A stretch of DNA of 64,000 bases, from the NCBI RefSeq assembly GCF_029338175.1, contig NZ_CP119862.1, positions 4,186,839 through 4,250,838 on the forward strand, in the 5' to 3' direction. Shown here piece after piece: positions 55,001-63,021 of the stretch. Position 1 is the stretch's first letter; every line of letters starts with the position of its first letter. Position numbers and translations under genes: made by a program. The stretch comes from Citrobacter enshiensis (GTDB lineage Bacteria; Pseudomonadota; Gammaproteobacteria; Enterobacterales; Enterobacteriaceae). Below the pieces are notes generated by a model. It worked only from the letters and a program-made list of their open reading frames with translations, was not told where the DNA came from and did not search any database.

Positions 55001-56440
55001 CGGCTCAGATTTACGCTGCCGCCCACTCTGCTGCAACGCCTCCGGCATGACCCGGCCATTCAGCGCGCACTGCGAACGCTCTATTTCCAGCATCGGATCA
55101 AACATGAACCACGCTTCGAATATGACACGTTCACCGCTGACTGGATCTACGAGTGCTACCTAGCGGCGGTTACGCGGGAATTGGTCACGCAGTCGTCTCT
55201 GGCAGACTCTATCGCGGAATTAAAAACCCCGGACGGCCGACGTCGACTGACTGATATTGCGGACACACTCTTCCAGGCAGAGAATATCTTTGAAAATAGC
55301 GAGGATGGTGAAGACGACGCCGAAAGCCAGGAACTGCAGCAACATTTGCGCAGCCTGTTTAAAGAGACCGACATTCTGGACATGGTGGACAGGCACAGCG
55401 CGATCCTGACTCAGGATCTCAGTGATGATGTCGATTTTCAGGACTGGCTACAGCATCTGCTGACAACGACCCTTGCCGGAGCGGTCAAACAAACCAGCCA
55501 CCTGTTGCTGCCGGATGTCGATGAACGCGGTCTGGTGGTGGATACCGAACTCAACGACGAAGTACTGGACGTCTGGCTGACCGAATCAGAACCCGGTGGC
55601 TGTGGCATCATTACCCGTCTGGAAGACGTTTTTCATCAGGATCCGGTCTCCGTACTGAATCTGTTTATGCGTAGTTTTGCCGCCAGCGATTACGAGCAGA
55701 TCGACTACGACCTGTTCGAGATGCTTTCGCGGCTCCCCTCTTCCAGCGAACTCCAGGAGGCCTTGAATGCGATACGTAAGGCCAGTAGCCATCCGCAGCG
55801 CCGTGAGGCTAACGCCCACCTCAGAGCGCTGCTGAAGGCGCAGGGATTTGCACTCAGTCACAGTTTTATGTCGGTGCTGCACACGCGGGTACTACGTCCG
55901 GGCAGCCAGGCGTCACATGATGCGCAGATGCTTACATATCTCAACGCATGGCGGGAACTGGAAGACAAAGCCGGATACGAAATCGCTCTGAATATTTTTG
56001 CCCACACCCAAGCGACGCAAGAACTGCCTGACGCCAGTGTGATTAAAGTTTTTGAGCGCTTTTGCAAAATTCAGGGAATGCTCTGGCAGCGCGGCAATGC
56101 CATCCGTCAGTCGGTTCTCAGCTATTACAATCCGTTTAAGTCCGGTAACAACCTGACTGAACGACTGCTGTTAAGCTCACTGTTTCAACAGACGGCGTGC
56201 AGCATCAGCATCAGCGAGAGCGACTGGTTAGCGCAGTTACATCACGCCATTACCCAACACGGCTTTGCAGAACTGCATATCCCGCGCGAGGCCCGCCATC
56301 GTATTGTGGAAGTGATCTCTCTGGTGCAGGTGACCCCGATTGAGTACTTTGGTTTGCATCTTTATCCCCGCGAATCCGCCGTGGATTATCAGGATGGCAA
56401 TCTGGTGTTACGTATTGAACTGGCCGAAGCGCTGCTGTAA
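52004..56440 (+). CDS. dpdJ: DpdJ, giant DEAD/DEAH-box helicase with zinc insertion
   Basis: A 1478-residue superfamily 2 helicase. Motif I is AGTGSGKT (189-196), motif II LLDEVHTY, motif III GLSATLSD. Motifs IV-VI include TASLEVGFNDPSVG and YLQRKGRAGRS, which place it near the MrfA/YprA-like helicases. Between motifs I and II a four-cysteine zinc insertion (CTTPKCPGQ...LRCSHCDHS) is seen near residues 290-325. The C-terminal 700 residues have an unnamed domain with PGGCGIITRLEDVFHQD. It is the largest protein of the locus and is expected to be the main DNA motor of restriction. Confidence 0.93.
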   Translation: MSTADLSHLHQALDLLEEREAELLVWGDTDGAFTHADIISLFTRHLPYEDAESLLAELQNAAMLFSVPTSKGGTRYRTRMAESVYLFRHQRQWFRDQPLQRARTLVADYRFVRRPRNYPKRELPAQTVLSKWVDVPWMNEIKRQALSRLIGDFSIAGFQERSTERILRAWHFHSHHAHAKEATGTIVCAGTGSGKTLAFYLPALTSLLNDIQRDNAQRVRTLALYPRKELLKDQFMETWGKCRELDSQALALAGRKIRIGSFFGDTPFNHQYATKDKDKDMPFDLLRCTTPKCPGQMHWKAEDIKAKREILRCSHCDHSVDSDEVILTRVSLMKNPPDILFTTTEMLNQHLGNNQTNHLFGVGIGVTPPPVVLLDEVHTYVGNTGAQTAYLLRRWMQLARSRPHFVGLSATLSDAERFFADLVGAHKKHVALIEPKLHEMEDEGAEYLLALRGDPVSQTALLSTTIQTSMLARRILDTKRKKSRGTWGQKTFVFTDDLDINNRLYHQLCDAEGWRSRGQNLYVAKPPLAAQRLETPQNSHTLTLAGQNWRIVQDIGHPLDENDRAIVARTSSQDVGVDPRAEVVIATASLEVGFNDPSVGMVIQHKAPRNVASYLQRKGRAGRSRTMRPWMVAVLSEFGRDRVVYQRYEELINPEIKGQSLPMGNIHIQKMQAAMATLDWLSIKIPGSNIWSLLNKPQTKRESLDHLDRMFHLITAVIEQHAWQQELEKYLFYALRITDEQLQRVLWSPPRSIMMELLPTLKRQLTTQWSRMGQPEADRSTGRSPLPAFIPSALFSELNLPELEIHLERKFKKREHLPFIQGLKEFAPGRISKRYAVYSDNEADWLIPNNFVPAMNCVSDVDFEIEQAFGDTWQPECVIECEGQPPIRVIRPMQVLTRALRFEQNLTEKSNSQLYWHTRFNPDDQADPLPIPAGPWTDTLRSITFFTHQNMTPLDVTRYATHATASLRNKTKQQAHVNFRWVDNGEPVGVGVRQWVDGARLRFTLPPTLLQRLRHDPAIQRALRTLYFQHRIKHEPRFEYDTFTADWIYECYLAAVTRELVTQSSLADSIAELKTPDGRRRLTDIADTLFQAENIFENSEDGEDDAESQELQQHLRSLFKETDILDMVDRHSAILTQDLSDDVDFQDWLQHLLTTTLAGAVKQTSHLLLPDVDERGLVVDTELNDEVLDVWLTESEPGGCGIITRLEDVFHQDPVSVLNLFMRSFAASDYEQIDYDLFEMLSRLPSSSELQEALNAIRKASSHPQRREANAHLRALLKAQGFALSHSFMSVLHTRVLRPGSQASHDAQMLTYLNAWRELEDKAGYEIALNIFAHTQATQELPDASVIKVFERFCKIQGMLWQRGNAIRQSVLSYYNPFKSGNNLTERLLLSSLFQQTACSISISESDWLAQLHHAITQHGFAELHIPREARHRIVEVISLVQVTPIEYFGLHLYPRESAVDYQDGNLVLRIELAEALL

Positions 56441-56451
56441 GGAACGCAGAA

Positions 56452-56982
56452 ATGGAAGAACAACGACAAATTTTCCTGCATGGCCCACTGGGCCAGCGAC
56501 ATTTGCGGGAAATTCTAAGCGCGCAGTTTAGTGGCTTGATCCTCTATCCAGAACCGATCTGGCTGATCTCACCGTGGATGAGCGACTTTGACGTGATTGA
56601 TAACCGGGGCGGTCAGTGGAGTTTTCTTGATCCTTCATGGGGGGCCCGGATGGTCAGCTTCAAGGAATTGCTCGCCACCGCCGTCAACAATGGTTGTCCG
56701 CTCCGCATCGTGACACGTGAAGACACGCGCAGCGTGGTCTTTATCGAGCGGCTGTTGACGCGCTTATCGCCCGATCACGACATGCAATACCTATATCACG
56801 AGAACCTGCACGCCAAGGGGTTGCTGACCAAACATTTCTTTCTGAAAGGATCCATGAATTACACCTGGAGCGGCGCAAACCTGAACGATGAGCATCTGTT
56901 GTTTTCAACCAATAATACGGTGATTTCAGATGCGTTGATTGAATTTAGCGGCCAGTACACCTTTGGAGACACCCATGACTGA
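56452..56982 (+). CDS. dpdK: DpdK, phospholipase-D-like protein, probable nuclease
   Basis: A 176-residue protein with one PLD-type half-site: His120-Ala-Lys122 in YHENLHAKGLLTKHF, then LKGSMNYTWSGANLND. The GSxN pattern after HxK is typical of PLD nucleases such as BfiI/Nuc, which act as dimers sharing two HxK motifs. It is the best candidate for the DNA-cutting subunit of the Dpd restriction arm. The N-terminus has a PEPIWLISPWMSDFD strand, also PLD-like. dpdD starts 8 bp inside its 3' end. Confidence 0.9.
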   Translation: MEEQRQIFLHGPLGQRHLREILSAQFSGLILYPEPIWLISPWMSDFDVIDNRGGQWSFLDPSWGARMVSFKELLATAVNNGCPLRIVTREDTRSVVFIERLLTRLSPDHDMQYLYHENLHAKGLLTKHFFLKGSMNYTWSGANLNDEHLLFSTNNTVISDALIEFSGQYTFGDTHD

Positions 56983-59158
56983 TACTCCTCAATGGCTGCG
57001 TGACTTCTTTGGCAACGGAAATTTACTGAAGCTGGACAGGTTGCTGGAAAACGTTGAAAACGCCTACCCTGCGGACTTAAAAGCCGTCTTACTGCCGCTC
57101 TACGAGAGCGCGACTGACGCTCAGTGGCCGATCATTCTGCCCTGGTGCGATGCTCATCGCTGGGTATTTTTTGCCGCGGCAGAAACGGATCGCACCACGC
57201 TGGAGCTCAGCAATGTGTTGAATGCCAGGCTGGGGTCTGCCGATGTTATTGCCGACAGAAAGGTGACTTTCGCCCCGGTGCAGGGAGCGACATTGCTGTC
57301 TGAAACGGCTCTGCTGACGCACTGTCCGGCCGGATTTATCCGGATCGAATTACTGCCCACAAAGCAGAAAGATAAACCAGCAAAAGAGCGGGTCTTCGCC
57401 GCGCTCAAAGACGTTATCGCCCTGTTTCGTGACAGGCCATCAATCGTACGCACGGTCAAACGCCCCTTTGGGCGGATCTTGAGTGATTTCATTCTGGCGA
57501 ATAGCCAAAAAGACGAAGCCACAAGCGACGCTTTACTACAGGAACTGAAGAACAACGGCGCGCTTTCGCGACGCAACCTTATGCTGCTCGAACTCCAGCA
57601 GGCGGGTAAGTTAGAGAAGTGGGACACGCTGCTGAATCACGATTCGCTTGCTGATTTGGTTCGGGGACGCATTCCCACAACTCTGATGCGGATGCTGCTG
57701 AAAGCATACCAGCAGCGCTATTTTACACCCGACAGCCACGGGTATCCGCAGGCCTCCCCGGCGGATCTTCGCCCGCAATGTCTGGCGCTACATCCTCTGT
57801 TTACGCAGATGCCTTTTTTATCCCAGGATGAAGCTGACTTTGCGGCGTGGAAAACCTGGGCCACCGGCGTGATGCTTATTGGCGAAGTCGACCTGCTCAA
57901 CGCGTTGCCAGAACGCCTAAAAACCGACTGGTTGAATGGATTGCACACCTGGGCCAGTCGGCCGTTCAACGTTGTGAGTCCGTCAGCGACGACAGCGACG
58001 GCGTCGGTCCCGGATACGCTGCAACAGCTTGCCGCATATCTGCAAACCTCCCTGACCGCAACGCAAGAGGAGATTACCGGCTACGCACAAACGCTCCACA
58101 CGCTTGATCAGCAGTTGATAGAGCAGGCGATGGCGGTACCGCTGCTGAAAACACTCATCGAGGAGATCCGCCATCTGACCAATCCGCAAATCGTGGGCTG
58201 GGATATCTGTTTCTCCCGACTATGTCAGTCAGGAGTCGACAGCAACAGCCTGGTGCAACTGGTCGCGCTGGAAAGTGAAAACTGGCCCGCCGACTCGTTC
58301 CATGAAGCGACGATGCTCCAGTTACTATCAAGTCAGGTTCCACCAGACGCGTTCCCGATCCTGCGTAACGTGATGCCTGCCTTTATTGAATGGCTTGAAC
58401 GTCATCAGTTCAGTCTGAGTAGCACGACGTGGCTAAAGTGGCTGGATGTTCTTGCGATGGAACAAAGCGTCAGTCAGGCGGATATTAAGCTGGCCACGAT
58501 GGCGACGGACCGCTTCCTACAAGGCTCTGTTAGCCAGGAAGCGTATCAACAGTCCGGTGCCATGCTGGAACTGATCGTCGAACGCGCCAGTTCATTCCGC
58601 AACCTGCCAGCGCTGGGCGAGTTGATCGAACTCTTCCTTGATGCTCCGGTGCAGGATCGGGCGACGCTCACCTCGCTGTGGCTCAGTGTTCAGTCTTTTG
58701 TGAGCGGAATATGGGCGCGACTGGATCCGACTACTCGTACCGTGATGCGCAACTTGGCGACTGACGTGCTAGGGGAAGGTGCAGAGCGCGTATTTCCGGC
58801 TGAGCAGGATAGCTGTACGGCAGATGCAGAAGATGAATTGCCGGACTTATCCGGAGCCAGAGTGGCGATTTATAGCCTGACAGAAGGTGCGGCAAGACGC
58901 GCGAAACGGATGCTGGAAACGCTGTTCCCCGGGATCAGAGTGGAGATCAGCCATGCGCACACTGCAACCGACAAGTTGATTAATCAAGCAAAACAGGCTG
59001 ATTACTTCATCTTTTCGGCAGGCAGCGCCACTCATCAGGCCTTTTACGCGGTCTCAGCGCAGCGCAGAGATTTAATCTACCCGACAGGTAAAGGTGCCGG
59101 GTCAATGCTGAACGCGTTTATTGCGCACGTTCAGCAGGTCTCAGCAGTAGTGGCATAA
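56975..59158 (+). CDS. dpdD: DpdD, Dpd restriction component of unknown fold
   Basis: A 727-residue protein named by position and size. It starts MTDTPQWLRDFFGNGNLLKL; an in-frame extension upstream is a shadow of dpdK. The protein is mainly helical. The C-terminal 110 residues (RVAIYSLTEGAARRAKRMLE; RVEISHAHTATDKLINQAK; ADYFIFSAGSATHQAFY) look like a Rossmann-type domain of the toprim-like or DUF-type found at the end of some defence proteins. It is the last gene of the operon, with a strong terminator directly after it. Confidence 0.88.
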   Translation: MTDTPQWLRDFFGNGNLLKLDRLLENVENAYPADLKAVLLPLYESATDAQWPIILPWCDAHRWVFFAAAETDRTTLELSNVLNARLGSADVIADRKVTFAPVQGATLLSETALLTHCPAGFIRIELLPTKQKDKPAKERVFAALKDVIALFRDRPSIVRTVKRPFGRILSDFILANSQKDEATSDALLQELKNNGALSRRNLMLLELQQAGKLEKWDTLLNHDSLADLVRGRIPTTLMRMLLKAYQQRYFTPDSHGYPQASPADLRPQCLALHPLFTQMPFLSQDEADFAAWKTWATGVMLIGEVDLLNALPERLKTDWLNGLHTWASRPFNVVSPSATTATASVPDTLQQLAAYLQTSLTATQEEITGYAQTLHTLDQQLIEQAMAVPLLKTLIEEIRHLTNPQIVGWDICFSRLCQSGVDSNSLVQLVALESENWPADSFHEATMLQLLSSQVPPDAFPILRNVMPAFIEWLERHQFSLSSTTWLKWLDVLAMEQSVSQADIKLATMATDRFLQGSVSQEAYQQSGAMLELIVERASSFRNLPALGELIELFLDAPVQDRATLTSLWLSVQSFVSGIWARLDPTTRTVMRNLATDVLGEGAERVFPAEQDSCTADAEDELPDLSGARVAIYSLTEGAARRAKRMLETLFPGIRVEISHAHTATDKLINQAKQADYFIFSAGSATHQAFYAVSAQRRDLIYPTGKGAGSMLNAFIAHVQQVSAVVA

Positions 59159-59184
59159 AAAAAGGGGCAAATGCCCCTTTTTTT
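59155..59184. terminator. Bidirectional terminator between dpdD and dpdB
   Basis: AAAAAAA-GGGGCA-AA-TGCCCC-TTTTTTT is a symmetrical hairpin (stem 59164-59169 / 59172-59177) with A- and T-runs on both sides, so it stops transcription from both strands of the convergent dpd operons. Confidence 0.92.
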
Positions 59185-60310
59185 ATATATTGGCGTTCGC
59201 TGCTTTGATATAACTTGTGACCAGATAATCCGTCACTAATGAGATATCTTTCGACAGGTTCTGCAGTTCATTCCATTTACGGACGATAGGCTGACCATCA
59301 ATATCCGTACCGAAGTTCCACGCGCCACTACTCCATGCACAAAGCGACTTGATGCGGTTTAACTCTTCGACAAAACGAGTATAGGAAGGGATCTCAGTCC
59401 AGCCAGGTTCACCTTTATAGCCCTGATGTACCTGATCGATTTCATCCATCAGGCTACCCAGTGCAAGAATACCGACGCCGTGTAATAGGCGGGAATAGCG
59501 CGGCTTTTTGTCCCAGTCATCGGTAAACACGGTTTCCACCGCCGACCAGAAGTTATTCAGCAGTTTCACCATCTTCCCTTCATCCCCCAACCCTGTCGCA
59601 GGGTCACGGAAGCGATACAATGCTCCCTCACGAAGACTAGCATCGATCATTTTGATCATCGAGTTGTCAGCAATAACCCCATCAGGATTGGTTGCCGTTT
59701 TGATGCGCCCCGCAAGTGGACCTTCCCCGAAGTTCAGTCGTTGAGTCAGCAGCGAAGGAAACTTACGCATTTGCAGATCGGATGGCAAACGACCGTGGGT
59801 ATGCGGTGCCAGTTCGTATAACAACGTTTTGGGCAGCGGTTTTGTGGAGTTAACCAGCATAAACTGCTCGCGTTGTTCTTCTGCATCATTAGCGATAAAT
59901 GCAGAGACCGGCATCATAAACGAGTCAATTTCCGCATCCCGCAAAGCAGCGGTACGTTGTTGGCCATCCACAATAAACCCTGGCTTCTCAAAATCCTTAT
60001 CTTCGGAGAAAGGTATCACCAGATGCCCCATGTCGCCATTATCTGTAAGTGGTTCAAAACGCACACGCTTATCAAAAGCGATAATCACCGGGTTTGGTAT
60101 CATCGGATTTGCGCTCTCAATGTAGCGCTGAATTTCGCGAATATGGTTACGTACTTCTGGACGCTGATAACCAACCAAACTCTCTACGCCGCGACGAATA
60201 CGCGAAATCGCTGCAATTTTGCTGATCTGTTTACCTTCTATCGCAAGGCTATAGAGTTGCCTCTCCTCACCCTGTCGGATTCGCAGGGCGGGAACACGAT
60301 ATTCACTCAT
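59183..60310 (-). CDS. dpdB: DpdB, DndB/ParB-like DGQHR-family protein
   Basis: A 375-residue protein with the DGQQR variant of the DGQHR motif (FIVDGQQRTAALRDAEID), and FMLVNSTKPLPKTLLYELAP, as in DndB-like proteins. DpdB works with DpdA to put preQ0 into DNA in place of guanine; ATP hydrolysis by DpdB is needed in the characterised system. Its start overlaps the dpdA stop (ATGA), giving coupled synthesis of the two partners. Its 3' end lies in the shared terminator. Confidence 0.93.
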   Translation of the reverse strand: MSEYRVPALRIRQGEERQLYSLAIEGKQISKIAAISRIRRGVESLVGYQRPEVRNHIREIQRYIESANPMIPNPVIIAFDKRVRFEPLTDNGDMGHLVIPFSEDKDFEKPGFIVDGQQRTAALRDAEIDSFMMPVSAFIANDAEEQREQFMLVNSTKPLPKTLLYELAPHTHGRLPSDLQMRKFPSLLTQRLNFGEGPLAGRIKTATNPDGVIADNSMIKMIDASLREGALYRFRDPATGLGDEGKMVKLLNNFWSAVETVFTDDWDKKPRYSRLLHGVGILALGSLMDEIDQVHQGYKGEPGWTEIPSYTRFVEELNRIKSLCAWSSGAWNFGTDIDGQPIVRKWNELQNLSKDISLVTDYLVTSYIKAANANI

Positions 60311-61578
60311 GACAGTTCCTCTGAGCGTAATGACAATGTGTGTTGTAAACGGTTGTACAACACCTGAATATTATGGAAACCGCGGCGACGGTTACGTTCT
60401 GCTCCGCGGAAAATGATGACGTTGATACCGATGGCTTGGCAAATATTGCACTGGCATTGTTTCCAGGGACGTTCTCCCAACGTACGTTCATAATCCGCAC
60501 GGATTTTGTCGGCCTCTTTTTCACCCGAATGCAGGCGTTCATAAGCCAGGACTGCATCAAGAGTCTTCTCAAGGGACAAAGCCCCTTTATCGTATTCGAA
60601 CAGGGCATTCATGGCATCCTTTTCCAGATGCCGTGCAATATCCTGATCAATCACGCCAGATTTAATTTTGCGACTCAAACTTGGATTCGCATCAAACTGA
60701 GGGACACGCACAGCGGTATAGGCCGGGCCATCAGGCATATGGTAGTTATTTTTCCGATCTTTGAAAGCCTGCTGCAGCGGTGTAGTTGAGTCAATGCTGG
60801 TCACACCAAACTTGATAAAGTCGGCGAAACTCTCTGGACGGGCAATGCCAAGCAAGTGGACACGCGTATCACTTTTCAGCAACGGTTTAATCTCTTCGAG
60901 AGTCTCAAGGATCTGCGCCGTTTTCAACGGCACCATCCCCCCCATGGTGATATTTTTATATCCCATGGCCAGCAGAGCCTCTACAGACTGACGATAGGAG
61001 ATTTTGCTCCATCCATGTGCAACGCCAAAGGCGGTGAAACAAGACCTTTGGGACTTGTTCAAAAACTCTTGAGCCAAGGTCAGCGTGATATCCTGGCGTC
61101 GGCGGCATTCAGCCAACACGTCACCACTGAATACTTCACCTGGCTTCTCATAGCCAAAGACGATGTGATCGAGAGAAACGCCATAGTTAAAGCGGGAAGT
61201 TTCGTAGAACTCAATTACCTCTTCCACACGGTATGGGGGGACGTCCTGGTTAACATAGGTGAAGGCTCCGCAATCACCCATAGTTTCCATATTTTCCGGC
61301 AGGCGGAAAAAGTGCTTCATTCCATTACGGAAGTAACGCAAACGCTGGGCACGAGTATATTTGCTCTCGCCACCGCCAAGACCATCTACTACAGCTTTAG
61401 AAACCAGCATACCATCGTAAGGATGAGGAAAAACCTCATGCGGATAATGATCGTCACGTTGACGCACGCGATGTTCGTTACGCGTCTCGCGGAAGAAGTC
61501 GAAACTGGGATCGATAAAATCCTGACTATCAGGGAAAAAATACTTTAGCTTCGACAACTTACTCTCCTGTGACGCCAC
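60307..61578 (-). CDS. dpdA: DpdA, DNA-guanine transglycosylase (TGT-like)
   Basis: A 423-residue member of the tRNA-guanine transglycosylase superfamily. The Asp of GDCGAFTYVN and the Asp of YGVSLDHIVFG correspond to the two active-site aspartates. A zinc-binding cluster near the C-terminus reads QCQCNICQ. It swaps guanine in DNA for preQ0, together with DpdB. A GTG start is used (no ATG close by), with gaggctttgca before it. It is first in the dpdA-dpdB pair, 52 bp from dpdC, which reads the same way. Confidence 0.95.
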   Translation of the reverse strand: MASQESKLSKLKYFFPDSQDFIDPSFDFFRETRNEHRVRQRDDHYPHEVFPHPYDGMLVSKAVVDGLGGGESKYTRAQRLRYFRNGMKHFFRLPENMETMGDCGAFTYVNQDVPPYRVEEVIEFYETSRFNYGVSLDHIVFGYEKPGEVFSGDVLAECRRRQDITLTLAQEFLNKSQRSCFTAFGVAHGWSKISYRQSVEALLAMGYKNITMGGMVPLKTAQILETLEEIKPLLKSDTRVHLLGIARPESFADFIKFGVTSIDSTTPLQQAFKDRKNNYHMPDGPAYTAVRVPQFDANPSLSRKIKSGVIDQDIARHLEKDAMNALFEYDKGALSLEKTLDAVLAYERLHSGEKEADKIRADYERTLGERPWKQCQCNICQAIGINVIIFRGAERNRRRGFHNIQVLYNRLQHTLSLRSEELS

Positions 61579-61630
61579 TGCAAAGCCTCAAAAAACGGGG
61601 GATTCTACCATGAAACCCAGGCAAGTAGAA

Positions 61631-62587
61631 TTAAGGTTTAGCCTCCATCAGGGCCTTAAACTCAGCCCGGAAACGTTTTTCCTCAAATGAATTTCCCGCG
61701 TCGCGAAACTCTCGCAACGCATGTGTTGCACTGATACCAGGTTTTTGTTGCATAAGCTTTAAAATGAAAGACTTAACTTCCTCTGGGCTGCGGCGAATTC
61801 CTTTTTTAACCTCACGCTCAGGTAATTCCTTGAGTTCTTCTAATAGATTCAGAGATAACTCATTTAAATCATTGAGTTGTTTTGACGTAAACTCCTTCAC
61901 AATATATTTTGCCACACTGATATTAAGCATGAGCATATTGCATTTCAACCACTGAGCCATGTTCTGGTTGGTTTTGAAAAAATATGCAGCCAACCTGTCA
62001 TTTATTTTTTTGGAAGTTATAATAAGCAATTGTTTTTTTGCATCAACCAGATATTCAAGGCCATTAATGATGTCCAACTCAATTGCATTAATATAATCTG
62101 GAGAACCGCAGATAATATAATAGTCTTTTTTGTTTTTTTTCATTAACTCTACAATAGATGTAGGATGCTTAGATTTAAAAATAGATCTATTGGTTATTTC
62201 TTTCCACCATGTTCTATGAAAACTTTTCCCTACATATTCTTGAGAATACAATGGTATTGATTCGTCATATCCAACAGCAAAGGTCGCTTTATACGGTACT
62301 ACATTGTCTTTATGGTGAAGGAGGCCCAAGCCAGCAGAAAGCACCCATAAATCAATGGGATAATCATTTAAGATGGCTTTGGCCGTCGCCCAGTGCCCAC
62401 CTTTATAAAGATCCTCTGAACATACAGTTGCAGATGTAGATATAGCTTCATTCAGAGCATTGCACCAAGAATTCACGAGCACATTTGAAGGGGTTCGGCC
62501 TGATGAAAATTGACTCAGACTCAATATATTCCCACTACCGTAGTGTTTACCGTTTGTACATGTTGTTATTAAGTTGATGTTGCTCAC
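61631..62587 (-). CDS. dpdC: DpdC, preQ0-in-DNA to amido-deazaguanine enzyme (DUF6884)
   Basis: A 318-residue protein. The N-terminal part holds the DUF6884 pattern: NLITTCTNGKHYG, WATAKAILNDYPIDLWVLSAG, LGLLHHKDNVVPYKATF. In the Salmonella Montevideo system DpdC hydrates preQ0 in DNA to 2'-deoxy-7-amido-7-deazaguanosine. The C-terminal 60 residues (EEVKSFILKLMQQKPGISAT) look like an added helical DNA-binding segment. A GTG start is used. More A+T rich than the dpdE-K genes, as is usual for this gene. Confidence 0.92.
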   Translation of the reverse strand: MSNINLITTCTNGKHYGSGNILSLSQFSSGRTPSNVLVNSWCNALNEAISTSATVCSEDLYKGGHWATAKAILNDYPIDLWVLSAGLGLLHHKDNVVPYKATFAVGYDESIPLYSQEYVGKSFHRTWWKEITNRSIFKSKHPTSIVELMKKNKKDYYIICGSPDYINAIELDIINGLEYLVDAKKQLLIITSKKINDRLAAYFFKTNQNMAQWLKCNMLMLNISVAKYIVKEFTSKQLNDLNELSLNLLEELKELPEREVKKGIRRSPEEVKSFILKLMQQKPGISATHALREFRDAGNSFEEKRFRAEFKALMEAKP

Positions 62588-62685
62588 AATCGCCCCCCAG
62601 AATCGTGTTACACAAGCTACAGGAGAAAAAAGGGGATGACAAGAACGGAGTTATCAGTCCCTGAAAATTTTTTCAGGGACTGATG

Positions 62686-62919
62686 TTAGTGAGGAATATA
62701 CTCGAAATACTCATCTTGAGAATGAGAACATTTTTGGCATCGCCTCAGAATACCTTTTTCCTCAAGAGAGAGACAAAAATTTCGACATGACTCAAGAAGG
62801 ACGTCAGAATTTTCATTTTTATTTTTAGAAATCAAAGCCCTAGCGAGTGTGTCGTAACTAAAACCTCCCGTTGAGTGCGATACAATGCTCATCGCAAGTT
62901 GGGTATCGAAAGTTTTCAT
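62686..62919 (-). CDS. Unknown 77-residue protein with CxxC motif
   Basis: Starts MKTFDTQLAMSIVSHSTGGF and contains GILRRCQKCSHSQDEYFEYI, a CxxC knuckle that could bind zinc with Cys residues further up (LESCRNFC). The first 60 residues resemble a small winged helix. It lies between dpdC and the integrase on the same strand and may be a regulator of either. No family recognised. Confidence 0.55.
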   Translation of the reverse strand: MKTFDTQLAMSIVSHSTGGFSYDTLARALISKNKNENSDVLLESCRNFCLSLEEKGILRRCQKCSHSQDEYFEYIPH

Positions 62920-63021
62920 AGTGCACCTCTGAGTCGCCAGAATAATACAGTTATAAAAAAGAATAGGTTATAGTTCAAGCTGGCTTTTCAAATTTACGCA
63001 TAGCAAGCGCCAGGAATTATA

